Shown: positions 36,210 to 49,974, counted from the first letter of the stretch. The stretch: 64,000 bases of DNA from Stratiolaelaps scimitus (GCA_019614645.1 JABWDB010000004.1:9424001-9488000); one strand, 5' to 3'. Program-made: numbers and translations. The notes: a model not told the origin generated them from the sequence alone.

Positions 36210-39200
36210 CTGATAGTCTCCACCATCACCGGCCATCGCCGTAACCGTCACTGTCAAAGCCTCTCATAAGTCGCAAAGGGAATAACCGAACTAAAAGATC
36301 AACAGCATCAACAACACTTCGACGCGTTTTTGGAAGCGAGCAGGCAGCAAGCAGTCGAGTATCCGAACATCGGCTGACAGCCGGACGTCGGACGCTCGTC
36401 GATGTGCCCGTACCAACCTAACTACGGGAGAAAATGGTAGGTGCGTAATACTTCCGTACGCCTTGCGTGTGTATACGTTTTTGCCTGCCTAGGTGAAATT
36501 ATATCTCGCTGGCAATGAGTCAGGAGGCCTGGTCCACGCACTCCGATTCACCCAGAATCTACGCGTTCCATAGAAAAGGCGGGAGAGGCGGCTTCTTTCG
36601 CGAGGCAGTCCACATATTGGTATAATACATACATGAGTATTCGCTTTGGTGAATGCTCATGAGTGGAATAATCTGATGATTTCCATTGTCAGCTTCAACG
36701 GCCGGCTCCTTTTCTGTTACAAGTATCATTTTTTTCAGCAGTTTCTTGACACTGCTGTTGTTGGTGCTACTGCTTGTTGTCATTGTCGTCCACGCTGGCT
36801 CTACGTTCGTGGACGGCAGTGAGGCTTCTGCTCCCGCTACTCGTTGTGTATTAATATAATACAGTGGTTTCATATTGATACACGTTGGCTAAAAGAGCAA
36901 CGGCCATCTCGTCATCTCGGAGTGGCGTGCGCCGGCTCGTGCCGTTCGTTGGCGGCAACGCAGCAGACACTGTTCCACTCGCACGCTCCTCCTCCTCCTC
37001 GTGCTCCTTGTCCACCTTCATCAGGATCAACATCCCTTCGTCGTCTCCTGGCTTCTTTTTCCACCGGCAGCCCACTCCTGCCATAGTGATATTATATTGC
37101 TACTACTGTCAGTACTTGTGCCTCTGCTATGGCCACTGCCGAAACTGCTTGTAGTGTTACGGACGGCGGTCACGAGGTGGCAGTAAATCTTACGGCAGCT
37201 GGGGTTCGGCAGCTACACTCACTCACTAGGCTCGCTCCTTCCTCCGCGACGTCTGTCTGTGTGGCTCTCTGCGAGACAGCGTTGATTCGCCGGCTGGCTT
37301 CGTAGATGACCAACCGACCGACCGACCGGGTGTGGGTGTTGTTGCCGCTAGAAGACGCCGTAGCAGTCTTCTATGGACGAAAAATAGTAGAGCGAACCGT
37401 GGCTTCCGCAGGCCATGCGGAACGCGTGCACCCTCAGCGATAGACTCATCGAGTAGCACTCACGAAATCGACAAGGAACAGAGAGAGAAGAAGGGTGAGA
37501 GAAAGAGAAAGAGAGAGAGAGAGCTTGATTCATTCAGTCAATCAAGGGAATCGTAACAAAAGGACGAATCCGAGCAGCAGTTGGATGTAATTGGTCGTTG
37601 TTGAATACCTTTTCTCAACTCACTTTCCCTTTGATACCACTTCTCAATTTTCTATCTGTCGCTGTTTTTGTTCTAGTTGTTGCTGTTATTGTTGTTATTG
37701 CGGACATACATAGGAGGCTGCCTAAATTAGCGCGTACTTTCACCGACCGGGCAACGGTTCGACACGAGAGCAGCCGATAGAAGTTGCGAAATTTCCGCTG
37801 ATGCGTCTCGGATGGCGACGGCAGAGCATTTTGGCAGGTTATTATTTCTGTCCGTTTGGCAATATATCAATATGCATGCAACCGGGCTGTTCACTTTGTC
37901 GATTCGTTCATTGTGCTGTGCCGGCTTTTGGCGGCCGCCTCTGGGCCGAGATCTCTTCGTTCTCCGTTCGCGGCTACGTCCGGACAGCAGTTGGTGAGCG
38001 AGTTGACCACAAATTGAAAGACATAAATCTCGTCGCTAGAAGAAGCCGACACACAAGAAGAAGCCCAGAGCGGACATTGATATACTCGTGAACAAGCACA
38101 GACATATATATATATACATATGTATATTACACTTCCACTTGTGTAGACAACAGGCACGCTAACACCACTCGTTGTTACCCGTTGAAGAAGAGGGGGGATT
38201 TCATAAATGTATCTACTTTGTTTCATTATTACTATATAAGAGATTTGCGCTATCTTGAAGCTTGTTGTTGATCAATCGCGAGAACGTTTCAGGCAGCCCC
38301 TGTCGAATCTTGTTTGTGCACCATTTCAAGCCTGAGATGCTAAAAAAAGCCGCACCGTTCTAACACGTCCCTTACTCTACATTAAACTAACAGCTATCTA
38401 AACGTGATTAATTGCATGGCATATCAACGACATGGGAACTATTCTGTTTGCTCGCCTCAGCGCTCGAAAAGGCAGAGCAAGACACGCATCCATTTTTACC
38501 GGAATCGAGCTTTTCCTTCCGAAGTTCACTGATAAAACTTCCACCGAGTGCCGAGACGCTGGAGGCGTTGTGATGAGAACCATTGAGAAATTTGCTTTCT
38601 TTCCCTAGAGGTAATAAATGTGTATTTTGTGGAAATCCGCTATTTACAAAAAAAAAAAAAAGAGCTAAAGAAACAACATTATTCCAACCGTCCGTGATAA
38701 TGGTGCGGTTCCCATGAAGACGACGCCGACGCCCGCCGATCGGCTCATGCAGGCTCGTAACGATCTCGAAAGGGTAGAGCAGGGCCATGCGGCGACCTCG
38801 ACCCGTTACCTACAGCGAGTAGTTACCATCGCTGTTTGAGTGTCGACCACCAGCCTAAGACAACCGCTTCCTTTCTCAAGGTTCAAGGCAAGAGGACACA
38901 AGGGAAGTTCGCTACTAACGAGCAGCTAAATACAGCCAAGCCTCTGGCCGACGCAGGCGGCAGCCTACCGAATACCTGAGCGTATGCTATCACCCGATGG
39001 AGGAAGGTTAGCCTTGATTCCAGATTAAGCCAACCGACTCGTAGATATAATAGATTTTCAAGGTGGACTTTCTCGATCGCAGCAGAAACACATCTGTCAC
39101 GAGTTCCAGGATCGGAGGTTCTACAGTTCGTAGGATCCGGCGAGTGCCATTCAGCAGCGCGCCTGGAAGAGCGAGGCTTGTGTGAGCTATTTTCCAGCTC

Positions 39201-40221
39201 GAGATGTGTAAGTTCTAACGCCAGCTGTCAGGGTCGTTTGAGTTCAAATGAATGAGCATAGCTGGTAGCTATAGAACAGAATTGAAGTTAAACGCACTGG
39301 AACTAGTTTCGCATTGAAGGGAGAGAGTGCTCGATTGCACAGTATTATTGGTCGGAGTAGAAAGTCTGCCCATCCGAATGTTTGGTTATCGAGGTGAACT
39401 GATATGTTTATCAGCAAGCGTTAATTAATGGTGACATTTTTTCTAATCACTTGGGAGATTGCAAAGAACTTAAAGATGTCTAAAGAGGAAAGTTGGTTCA
39501 CCTTTCAAAGACTTTCTAAGCGTAAAATTCAATGGACCCGATTTAGGCATGAGCCTGTTTGACGTTTCAACCTACACTTTGACCTCAATATATAATAATA
39601 GAATAATAATATAAGATGAACTTATTTTATTTCTATACTTTAAATAATGGCCTACGTACGATGGAATTTAGCATCGGCAAATTCACAGGAAAATTATCTA
39701 CGTTGCAAAGCTATATATTATAGGAAAGCTAGAAAACCTTAGATATATTTTCCAAATAACTGTTACAGTAAATTGTACAGGGAGTCCGGAAAGTGCCCCC
39801 CCCCCCCTTGTGCTTTCCTTCTGTTAGGGGACGCCTAGTTGGTGCCCTCCGGAATGACCTAAAGTAACTTGTTCTCTTCCTGAACGCGTTAGGTACGCTC
39901 GGCTCATGCTGGTGGCCAGAAACACGATTGATATCTACTGGAGTGCAACCCATGCTAGGACTCTTTCATTTTTAGTTGACTGACCGCAGCTGATTAGCTA
40001 TAACCTACAACGAGGCAGAAGTGAAGACAAAGATCTCATTTGGCTCATGGATCGATTTGATAACACAAGATGGATGTCTAGTACCGGCTGTACAGCGATC
40101 TACTAGTTCTATGAGTTCCTTTACACGTTTGTTGTTTCATAGATCTATTTTCGAAGAAAGCCGGGTCTACCTCAGTACTATGTAGCTGCGGCTATTCGGT
40201 CCTACGGATTGTTGGATATAT

Positions 40222-41090
40222 TTAAAAAAGGCTGGTGTCTTCGATAGGCCAAACTGTCGTTGGATCTCCTCGACGAACGGCGGCGTATCTGCTACGAGAT
40301 ATACGTGGCAGTTGTGAAAGGAAGTGTGTAAACCTAATTGCGAGAAAGGCTGGTGTCACTCCGTTCGGCCTCCCAATCTGAGTTGTCCTGAGCTTCCAGC
40401 AACGAGGTTGAATCCAATAATAGGCCATTGGGGCGAGCTTGATATTGACTTCATGGAGACTCGTCCCGAGATGGCAACGTCGTCAGCGTAGAGTAGTATG
40501 CACTCAGTTCACATGGATTCACGTTTATCAGTAATGCTGCTAGGGAGATCGCAAGTGGGAATAGCAAGCACCGAAGGTTGCCACCTCGGGCTGCTCCTGA
40601 TGGGGTTCTCCTGCAGTATCAACTCTATGAGCCGGGTGAATTGATGACGGATTTCTGCTTCGACGAGTTTGAAGATAATCTCTGTCGCGAGAGCTCTGTC
40701 GAAGGCAGCTTTGTGCATTGGCAAAGACAGCATAGGTGAACTAGTTTTTACCACGGGCGCCGATGACGTTATTAATCTTGGAGAGAAGAATTTGACAGGT
40801 CGTCGCTGTAGATTTGCCTTGCCGGAATCATGCTGTTCTTCCGGGATAACACCTCGAGGTTCTAAAAAGTTCGAGAGGCATGTACAAAGTATACAGACAG
40901 TACTTTGTAGCGGCAGCTCTTTCTAAAGATTCCCCTTCAGAATTAATGAGAGCAAATGTCGGAACCCGGTTGATCAGCTCTAGCTTTATCCGGCGAAGAA
41001 ATTCTTCATCTGGAATACGCACATCGACACAAAAAATAGTTCGAAAGTTAAAACGAAGTTGTAGATCGCGCACACTAATTATCGTATAAT
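40222..41090 (-). pseudogene. Decayed LINE reverse-transcriptase relic
   Basis: Minus-strand pieces in shifting frames reproduce the order of a non-LTR reverse transcriptase. VIPEEQH is followed, after a one-base slip, by FRQGKSTATTCQILLSKIN, the usual QHGFR-type finger motif. A TAG stop comes next, then FTYAVFAN and, after another slip, KAAFDRALATEIIFKL (motif A region). About 200 bases on, ILLYADDVAISG gives the YADD catalytic motif. At least two frameshifts and several stops break it, so it is dead. The outer limits are approximate. The VDFKAAFD-like motif A and YADD are typical of Jockey/CR1-type LINEs, so this is a different family from the YMDD element at the left edge. Confidence 0.82.
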
Positions 41091-42971
41091 CAATATTGCA
41101 CCAACTTTGAATAAACTTCGAGAACGTCGCAAATTACTGTATCTGTATACGTGTATAAATCAAGCTAAGTGTATTTATTGAATATGATGTGGATGCGCGT
41201 TTAATCTCAAACCTCCATCGTCCCCTCGGCTGAGATCACTGATCCCGCCCGAGCTACTGCCGCAACAAACGATTGGGCGATTTATCGGGGGTGGCCTGAT
41301 TTATAACTCTCACTGAGTCACTGCATGGTCCAGCTGGGTGACGGCGTACGGTGAACGTTTCGAGAATAGATATGCGTTTCTATATCTGACTGACTGACTT
41401 ACTGAGTGTGTGTGTGTGTGTGATGTATGCTTGCATCATGGTCTCTTGTATCTCGAGTCTCTCTTTTCTGGCAATTGTCGTTGGATAGCCGTCGGCGTTT
41501 TTGGTTTTCATCGAGCTGTTGATCCCCGATGCTGTCGGCCGCACCGAGCTGCGGATAACGCGATGAGCAGCGACGGCATCCGGCCGAGCGGCCACGCTTC
41601 AATATCCGCTATGTGTATATAGCAGGGATGGCAGTCGGCGAACTCGCGAATCGCGACTGCAACAGCCTCTGCCCGTACACACCCTCGCCGTAGAATAAAG
41701 TGCGCGTTGTGTGCTCTGCCAGTTGCTGTGACTTCTGCTGCGGCGTGATCAGCTGTACGGCGACAGACCTGTTGTCTGGCTAGCTATCTAGCTGTGTATG
41801 GTCCGCGGAGCTGTCTGTTGCGAACGGTCGTCTGGCGATCAGCACGCCAAATAAGACTACGACGGCGGCTACGATACGCGGAGTGGCAGCGCGTCGCCGC
41901 AAAAAGTCGAACAAAAATGGTCGCGCACTTGTGCCTGCCGTCAACAGAGACAGCACCGAGCGAGAACGTCGACTAGCGAAAGAGGAACATGCTACTCCGC
42001 GCGGTGTGATAAGCAAGCAGCAAACAGCGAGTGACGTTGATACGGCTGTATACCAAGCCAGATATCCAGATCTACATTGATACAGATATAGAATGGTAGT
42101 ACGCCCACGCATGCTGCTGCTGCTGATGCGGCTGTTGATGATGGCGGTGGCGGTCGCCGCGTCTTTGACAGCGACAATGGTAGCGATGATACTACAGATG
42201 ATGATGATGATACAGCGGTGAAATGGCCGCTCAAGCAAGCAGAGTGTGATACTGAACGCAGACTATTTAGATAAAAGCGAAGAAGCAGAGACACCAGCGA
42301 AGACGAGGGAGGAAATCCGACAAAGACGAGGCTATCCCTATTGGCATAATCCTATTCCTTCTCATCGGGGGTAGGAAAAACGCCACGATGTTGAACGACA
42401 CTAGCAGACAGCCTATGAACGGCAACGAAGTGATGGCTGGCCTGCAAACGAGTGTAACAAATTATACGTTACGGGATTGCAGGCGACGCCAAGATGGAAA
42501 CTAAGCGAAACAGGTCAGCGGCTGTCTGAACCTGTCCATTCCCAATCAGGCTGCTGCAGCAGCAACTGCAGCTTAGGTAACAAGACGGCCGAGGCAAGGA
42601 AACGGGAGAGACAACGATTAATCACGAACGACTCGAGCGTTTTAGATGCGTTTTTGGACGTCGTCAGCGAAATATCGGCAAGGAATGTCGACAGAGGACA
42701 GGGAGACGACGACGACGGCAGTTTCTATTGGTAGAAACTTCGGTCAAGACATTTTTGTCATCTGGCCGCGTCCTTTGACTTTTGCCGAATTCTCTCTTTG
42801 AGTTTTATCAGAATCTGTTTGCCTTTAAATGAGCGAGGGCGTGTAAACCCATGTATGTGTGTATATATATGTATATGTATATATATATATGTATATTTAT
42901 ATGTGTATATATATGTATATATATATATATATATGTGTATATATATGTATATGTATATATATATGTGTATA

Positions 42972-43002
<31 letters not shown>

Positions 43003-44622
43003 GTCTGTTCCTGTGGGTGTATGTCTCTGTGAGGGGTTACGTGCGTGAATGCTTTCAAACAAGAACCCCATAACTAATACAATACGAATCAGCTAATTGT
43101 AGCATTTCACCTGCTTGCGGCTGTACCACACCGGTTGTAGCGGTGTTAATAGACGATACTGTAACAGCGGGTCCTCTCTAACAGTAAACAGCCATCATTA
43201 GGTTCAATAATCAGAGCACCCAAAGATGGATTTGAGACAAGAATGGATAGCCTAGCTAAACGTGATATATATATATACCAGAAGGTGGAATCATGCGAGG
43301 ATGGTGTCCATTTCATCCTGACGTGTTGTCAACAAAGCTCTTTGTCGCACGACGTGGAAGAGATTGTTGATCAAACTGAAGCTCAATTCAAAATCCAAAT
43401 CAAAACAAAAACCAACTCGAAACCAAAATCCTCTACGATCCGTCCATAAAAGCTAACACGTATTGAAGCTAACAGTTGACAAGCGATACTCATTATTGCA
43501 TTCATATTGTTGAGCAGATATAACCATATATTTCTAGACACTCTCTCTCCCTGCATCTATACATACACACGGCTGTTCAAGAGCAAATCTACTGAACAAA
43601 TCGAATGATTCCTAGACCGTTACGAGCACTCGTCCACGCTACCGCCACCTGGCGACGCAGCGGCTCAAGTTCCGTGTGAAGTCGGCGGTCCGCCCGGGGG
43701 TCGGCCTCCGATCTCGTCTCCTGTCAGGTCCTGTTGGCCTGTTTCTCCTTTGGTCTCTCTCTCTCCCTCAACTATCCGGCCATTGATGCATCCAGCTATG
43801 CTTCGGGGCTCACACAGCCATCGTCGATTTCGTAGGCTTTCACGCCGTCGTGCCTTGTCGACGTTCGAATCCCACCGCTGCTCGTGCAGCCCCAACGGTC
43901 CATACGAGAGCGGACGTCCCCACGGTCGCTCGAATGGCGCATGCGCCCATAGCAACGACGTAGGACCGCTCGCCACGACAATTGCGTGCCACAACCGAAA
44001 AGCCAACGAAACGAAGCAGCCGACGAGATAGAACAGCAGCGCGATACGCGCGGTGGTTGCTACTAGAAGTGACAGAGCGAGAGAGGTATACGATCACGCC
44101 AGTCGACCCGATGTACCCCCGTCCGTATTTCTGTCGCTTGTTATTAGGCTGGTGGCTGGCTCTCATGTCTAATACCGATGACAATCTCGTGCACAGACTA
44201 GATGGCTAGCCGTTCACACGAGAATGATTTCCTGCAATTTTCGAGTTGACGTTTGTGAGCGCAATGAGCGCACCAGTGCGCTGTACGAGCTGTTACGGTC
44301 TTTGTACGTAGTTGCACTGCAGCGTATCAACCGTGTGCTATAATAACAGCAGCCGCAGCACAAATACCGGCACCCGTCTATGGCAGAAGCCGCCTACTCA
44401 TTAAAAATTTGCCTGCGGTGAATGACAAAGAATACGCTAGATCGTGGAGCGTAGGCGTCATTTGGGGGATGCTATTTCCTTTGGGGGAAGAGGTTTACTT
44501 CACTGATCACGAATAGGGAGCTGATAGGGTGATTTTTGTTTATCCACATGTGCATATAAATATTAATAGCTGGATATACGATCTAAAGAAGGTACCAGGT
44601 ATACTTCATAAAAAAAGAAAAA
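41091..44622. other. No supported gene; repeat-rich
   Basis: Nothing with domain-like character was seen on either strand. The interval holds short GT and GCT/GAT tracts (about 41405, 42112-42205) and the long TA/TG array at 42855. Confidence 0.55.
42855..43003. repeat. Long TA/TG alternating purine-pyrimidine array
   Basis: About 150 bp of TA with regularly interspersed TG steps (ATATATGTATATGT type). Nearly every base step alternates purine and pyrimidine. Both strands give spurious Tyr/Ile/Val/His frames. Confidence 0.95.
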
Positions 44623-44654
44623 GTTTTCGGGCTGACTCTCAGCCAACATTTAAC
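44623..44654 (+). repeat. Dispersed hairpin repeat, copy B
   Basis: Identical over 32 bp to copy A at 15471. It is preceded by an A-rich run (44609-44622), which on the opposite strand would be a T-rich tail after the block. Confidence 0.85.
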
Positions 44655-46520
44655 TTCAATTTATGCTTCATATACCACTGATTGACTAAATCGATAATTA
44701 TAGGGTTCTAGTCATATGCGAGTCGTCAGTGTACCCATATTTTAAAGCGACCATTTACCCAGAGCAACGAAGCACTGACGAACGGCTGGAAGCTGGTACT
44801 ATTGTGTACCTGATCTAATGTTACGGGCCATACGCGAACCGATGCAGTCTTGAACTTGCTGATTTTTGCAATCAATATCGTTATTGTTATCTTGTTTCTA
44901 TGATAACACTGCAGTATTGGTAAGAGTGACGATGAACACCCTTGTACAGATCAATGGGGACATGTAGTGATGATGTGTTTGCTCATGTATACCAAACGGA
45001 ATCAAAGAAATATCAGGATGAGTCACAATAGTCCTATAAGGCCTATAAACAATACGAATGCAAGGATAAGAACAATTCGATTTTTGAGCATTATCAACGA
45101 CCACCTTTGTTTTGGCCTGTAAGCGATTGCTCGTGAATGAGTTGGCCTCCCGTTCGAGTATTAACACCACCCCATTATCAGTCCAGAGCGCACACACCCC
45201 GCAGTTTCATGTATGCACATAACGTTATTTATACTCGACCGGGCCGTAATGACACAAAGACAACAGAGCTATTATTATTCGTTAGTATGAATTTGTCGAC
45301 TAATCACAGCGGTCACAAGACGCTGTGTGATACAACCCCTTATAAAAGCCGCATCCCAAACTAAGTTTGCCCTCTAAAGTTACGCGTGTATTAGGAACTT
45401 GCTACGATTTTTGAATTAATCGGCGTCTCGAGGCAGAATTCCGCTATGGCAAGCAAACACACAGACAGAGAGTTTCCTCTTCGCTATCTCTGTCAGCTAT
45501 CGCTGCTGCGGATGACGAGGAGTGCTATTTCCCCGAAGGATCCTACACGGTACAGCAATGGCAACTGGCATTGGCCCAAGTGCTAAAATGATCCCCAACG
45601 ATCAGCAATGGCCGAACTGAACGAGTCAATATTCTTGTTAAGCCCATCAACGAGTTGGTAAGCGACTCCGTTATCGTGGTAGCAGACACCTGCCTGTATC
45701 AGATATACTCCCGCACCTCTTCCATGAATAAGTGTCAGAGCACAGGAATGTCTACTACGGCACTTCACTGAAGAACAATCTACGAAAAATTTCTTGATTT
45801 CGCACCTAGCGTGTGAAGCACGTGTACAGATACGCCGTCGACCACTGGCGTGCCTGATCACCAGAGATTCCTTCGGCCTCTTCGGCCAGGGACTCAGACC
45901 GATATCAAAGTCACCGTGCCGAATAGGATAACGATATGAAATGTGATAATATACTGATACTTTCCTCGAAAGGGGTGTTGTCGAACGAGGGCGATACCGA
46001 TAAATCGGGCAGGTCAAGGTTCGCTGATTAAATCGAGGGCGTCTCCGAGCTACGTCCATTTGATTCTCGTGTTGAATTGCACGGCAACACCTTGATGTGC
46101 CTCAAGCCGCGCAAGTTGATAGTGCCGTTGTCGATTTACTATCAAATCTTATATCTGCCTTCCGCGATCCCTTTAGGCGGTTTCGACAGTCACCGTGACC
46201 TCTAACCACACTTATATATGTAAGCATCACAGCACTGAGTGTCAGTAGAGTGGCGCTCCGAGCGCTCGGTAGCGGTACCGCATTCCCACAGAGCTTCATC
46301 GCATCACAGTGTAATTTCGTATTGTACAGAGGCGTAGGCTCGTACGCGTCTCTACTAAATGCATCAAAGACCCGAACACAACGCTGTAAACGTTGTAGAA
46401 CCAAATGCGCACACAGAGTGCGCCACGGTGCATGTGTTTTATACCGATGATAGTTATTCTGTCGTTATAAAATTGTCGCAACACTCCGTTTGCTCGAGAC
46501 GATCAGAACCGTACCCTCGT

Positions 46521-46522
<2 letters not shown>

Positions 46523-46570
<48 letters not shown>
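46523..46570. repeat. (GA)n microsatellite, about 48 bp
   Basis: Pure GA dinucleotides, the longest GA tract in the window. It is a possible GAGA-factor-type or triplex-forming tract (inference). Confidence 0.96.
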
Positions 46571-46574
<4 letters not shown>

Positions 46575-48124
46575 GATATAATATAGGCCCAATGTCGAAT
46601 ATGGACAGCCGATGCATAGATATTTGCCTCGCGCCCGCATTCTGCGACATTTTTATCTACGGCCTTTCAATAAGAAAAGAGTCCGTCCTGTCAGACCCGT
46701 TCCGCAGTAATCGTCGGTACAACCAAAGCCCTCAAAATGGCCCTTTGACTCCCTCTGGCTGACGGCTGATCGACGAAGGTTGACAAATCATTTCATCCGA
46801 TTTTGAAAATACTACAACATATGGAGACAGAGAGAGAGAGGGGGGGGAGGTATGAGAGATGAGAGATTTGACAAGAACAGACGACCACTTCATATGTTTG
46901 GATTTTGGCGTTGGGTAACGAGAGCAAACGAATGACTGACTACGCGATGGCATCGTCAGAAATACGATGCGGTTCGCAGATTCAAGTGCCGCCGGTGAAG
47001 TCCCTGTGAGCTTGTGCCTTCGTGAAGATCTACTGAAGTCGCGGGAGGGCTTCAGCCAATGTATCCACCGACGCCTCTGACGCCCCATTCGTCCATCGGA
47101 GGCGAACGCAGAGGAACGATGGCAGGGAGCTAGAACAGCAGACCATCGTCAACCGACCGAGGAAGACGGGCAGTAGTCGGTCTGCCTTCTTCATCTTCTT
47201 GTACCAATCGGTTCGATGCACAGTTCGTGCCTGTCTGGTCTCGTCGCGTCTGGTGTTGTCTCGTCCTTTACCGCACACTCGGGCGTGTCGGGCGACAGCG
47301 ATGGCAAGGATGGTACGGAGAGTGTGCCGAGGACGGCGGTGCTGCTGTCGTACTCGTTCCCCCCTCCTCCCCATGTACCTCACCATGCGCAGCAACCTTT
47401 TCAATCGATCTCTTCATCGGTTATTACAATATATATATTGACCAGTCTCGCAGTCACCATCTGAATTCGACTTCACCATCGGCAATATCAAAATCGAGCT
47501 AGTTCTTTGTCGCTGTGATGGTTCCTCATAGCTTATCGCGTTATAGTGGGCGGCTCTTGTTCGATGCAGGAATGACATTCGATTCCATGGCTTTTGTCGT
47601 TTTTGTCAACCTTCTGTCATATGAAGTGAAGATGTATCTTCATGTATGTAAGCGTGAATGTCTTCGGGGTGAAGTCCTTCTCCTTTGTCTCGTCAGCGTC
47701 TTCACCATCCTCGGCTGACACGAACGAATGATTCGGGTGGCGAATCGGCGGTTCAGCTCAATTTGAAGACCATTGGTCTGATCTGGCCTGCCAATATGAC
47801 GATAATGCAGCGTAAAAGTGTATGATGATTCAGGTATAGGCGAGAAGGATTATTGAACCATTTGATACAAATCCAGTAAAATGTCTTGATAAAGAAAGTT
47901 AACATCGATAACGCATACACTGTATGGACTAGTGTGGCGAGCACGCAAGGATGAGCAAGATAGAAATATGTACATCAGTACTTTATCGACCACTTTTCAT
48001 GTACAATATGGTATCAGTTAATGATACATCGCTTTAAAACAAAGACTTGAGTTGAACTAGATCTGGAAGTATTGAGGGGTCCCTCTGATCAAGCAATGCC
48101 GAAGGCAGTTGTACCGTGGACCAA

Positions 48125-48156
48125 GTTAAATGTTGGCTGAGAATCAGCCCGGAAAA
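48125..48156 (-). repeat. Dispersed hairpin repeat, copy C
   Basis: Reverse-complement copy of the block at 15471 and 44623. The stem GGCTGA/TCAGCC is unchanged. One substitution falls in the loop and one base is added next to the terminal A run. A preserved stem with a changed loop fits a structural role. Confidence 0.82.
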
Positions 48157-49936
48157 GTTTCCTTTTAAATCTGTACGTGTTCCCCGGGATTCGAAACTAA
48201 CGGAATTCGTGCTGTGTCAAGTCTCGCTGAGTGTTTTTTGTCATTACACCAGCCATTGGACTTGAATAAGTAGTCCAACAGTGATCCAAGATGCAGCGGT
48301 TGTAGTAACACCACAGAAACTCAAAGGTAAAAAAAATTGTAATAGTTGTGGCGACATGACCCGGGTGGCTAATGCGCATCTCGTTGAGTACGATTGCCAC
48401 GGAAACTAAGAACAGTAGTAGCATTACGATTTGTGATCGTCGGTTCTTTCCCCAGAAATCGTGGTTTAACTGGGATATATGGTTAATATTTCCCTCTTAA
48501 CATAAGCGTGGTGGAGAATGTCCAGCTGTGTCCAGCATGACCGAGATCATAGGTCCTTGAAGCAATATTAAACAGTGGAACCGAGGCCTTTCTGCCGTGC
48601 AGAGATAGCTGAGACGGTCAGTAAAGAGGAGGTAGTCGTAATACGTAGCAGTGGTAGCAACAGCACTTCCAGGGTCGCACGAAACAAGTGACATTGCGGC
48701 AGTCACCAAAGTGATGTGCTCACGGTTAACGTGGATAAAAAACGAGAGGCAGGTGACTGATTGTTCCTTAGTGGGTGCGAGCCCCACATTTCCGGGCAGA
48801 CACTTGTGATAACGGTGGAGCTCGAAGTCAGTGAGTAAAGCATTTTACAGGAACTCCACAAAAGGTAAAAACAACAAGGCTGAACAAACAAAAATGCAAC
48901 CCCCCCCCCCATGACGTCCTGCGATAGTAGCTCCATTTAGGGAATCATATGCGCTCCCTTGTCTCTATCTCTTCTATCTCCGATGTACCAAGTAGTAGAA
49001 CTTCAACTTAATCCACCGGTTCCTTGTTGTCGCCACGCGCCAACTAGTCGTCATAGTATCGTTGCACCGTAGCTTGATTGACAATTACACCACTGGCCTT
49101 AGACTTGTGTCCCAGCTAGCCCTGCCACTATTTAGCTAGTTACCCTTAGCGCCACCAGTCTTGGCATTATCTCGGCAACTCGTAGTTAGCGCATTATTTC
49201 ACTACATGTCCGCTACGAATTACACCGCTTCCTCCGAGGCGCCATTCTTCGTTCCGCTCGATTCAGCCGCGATTCGGACGCTGCAATGCTCGCTAACCTT
49301 TTCTACTCTGTCGTGTGATCAAAGAGCACTCGTAGAAACATTCGTGCTCGGACATTGCCGGCAGTCAAACGTCCGACGTAGGTATAATAGTGTCGGGCGC
49401 TGCTCTCCTCCGCCCGGGGAAGGGGGGAGGGAGAATCGCCGTGAAAAAAACGTGACGATGTCGACGGAAATGCGCATAGCGTTGGGTGGTTGCTATGTTT
49501 ACTGTTCGTCGGCTGTGCCAGCAATGAGCGATCCTAGCAAGAACAGAAACATCAAAAGGCAACCGGCACGAGAAGTGATTAACCCCAGAGTTCGACGATG
49601 TACCACATTACACGAATATTTCGTTCGGGAAACGCCTCGGCCTGACATTTCGGGAATGCACATTCGTGTTATATGTGGATGTACGCATGATGCATGATTC
49701 TGATTCTGAGACTGGTATAGCAGACGCTGGTCACTCGTACACTTACGCGCGTTGTGTTCTATGAAAATACTGTGATTAGTGACCCCACCAGCGGCGGCGG
49801 CGGCCTATCCACCGCTGAATCCACTCTTGGGAATCATGCTTTGAATGGCTCGCGCTTGCTCGAGGTCTGAAGTTCAAGTCTGAAGCATCTGAGTGTTTTG
49901 GGAAGGAGATTTGGGAACGGTACGCTAGTTCTTGCT

Positions 49937-49974
49937 TATATATATATATATATATATATAAAGAGAGAGAGAGG
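49937..49974. repeat. (TA)n(GA)n compound microsatellite
   Basis: About 24 bp of TA alternation followed by GA dinucleotides. Confidence 0.93.

Larger units (their letters stand above)
15503..40221. other. No supported gene; triplet and dinucleotide repeats
   Basis: I found no reading frame with recognisable domains on either strand and no RNA gene. The longer open frames are low-complexity translations of CAG/CAA/GCC tracts. Named content is given in separate entries: TA arrays, GA/CT runs, a C5/G5 palindrome and the triplet-rich block at 26.6-30.2 kb. Long introns or intergenic DNA would look like this. Confidence 0.55.

Noticed and set aside
38714..38839. 41-codon plus frame with a helix-like DLERVEQGHAATSTRYLQRV segment
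   Set aside because: No convincing splice acceptor or donor, and no recognised family; chance frames of this length are common.
39776..39812. ACAGGGAGTCCGGAAAGTG resembling a DNA-transposon terminal repeat
   Set aside because: No matching inverted copy was found nearby and no transposase fragment accompanies it.
42798..43073. Tyr-Ile-rich frames on both strands, and similar ones at every TA tract
   Set aside because: Direct translation of (TA)n microsatellites, not proteins.
43860..43880. GTTCGAATCCC resembling a tRNA B box
   Set aside because: The flanking five bases do not pair as a T stem, and no cloverleaf can be drawn.
48197..48936. Minus-strand frames with hydrophobic stretches that loosely recall a chemoreceptor C-terminus
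   Set aside because: Needs several frame changes, and no diagnostic motif such as TYhhhhhQF is present. Hydrophobicity alone is not enough.
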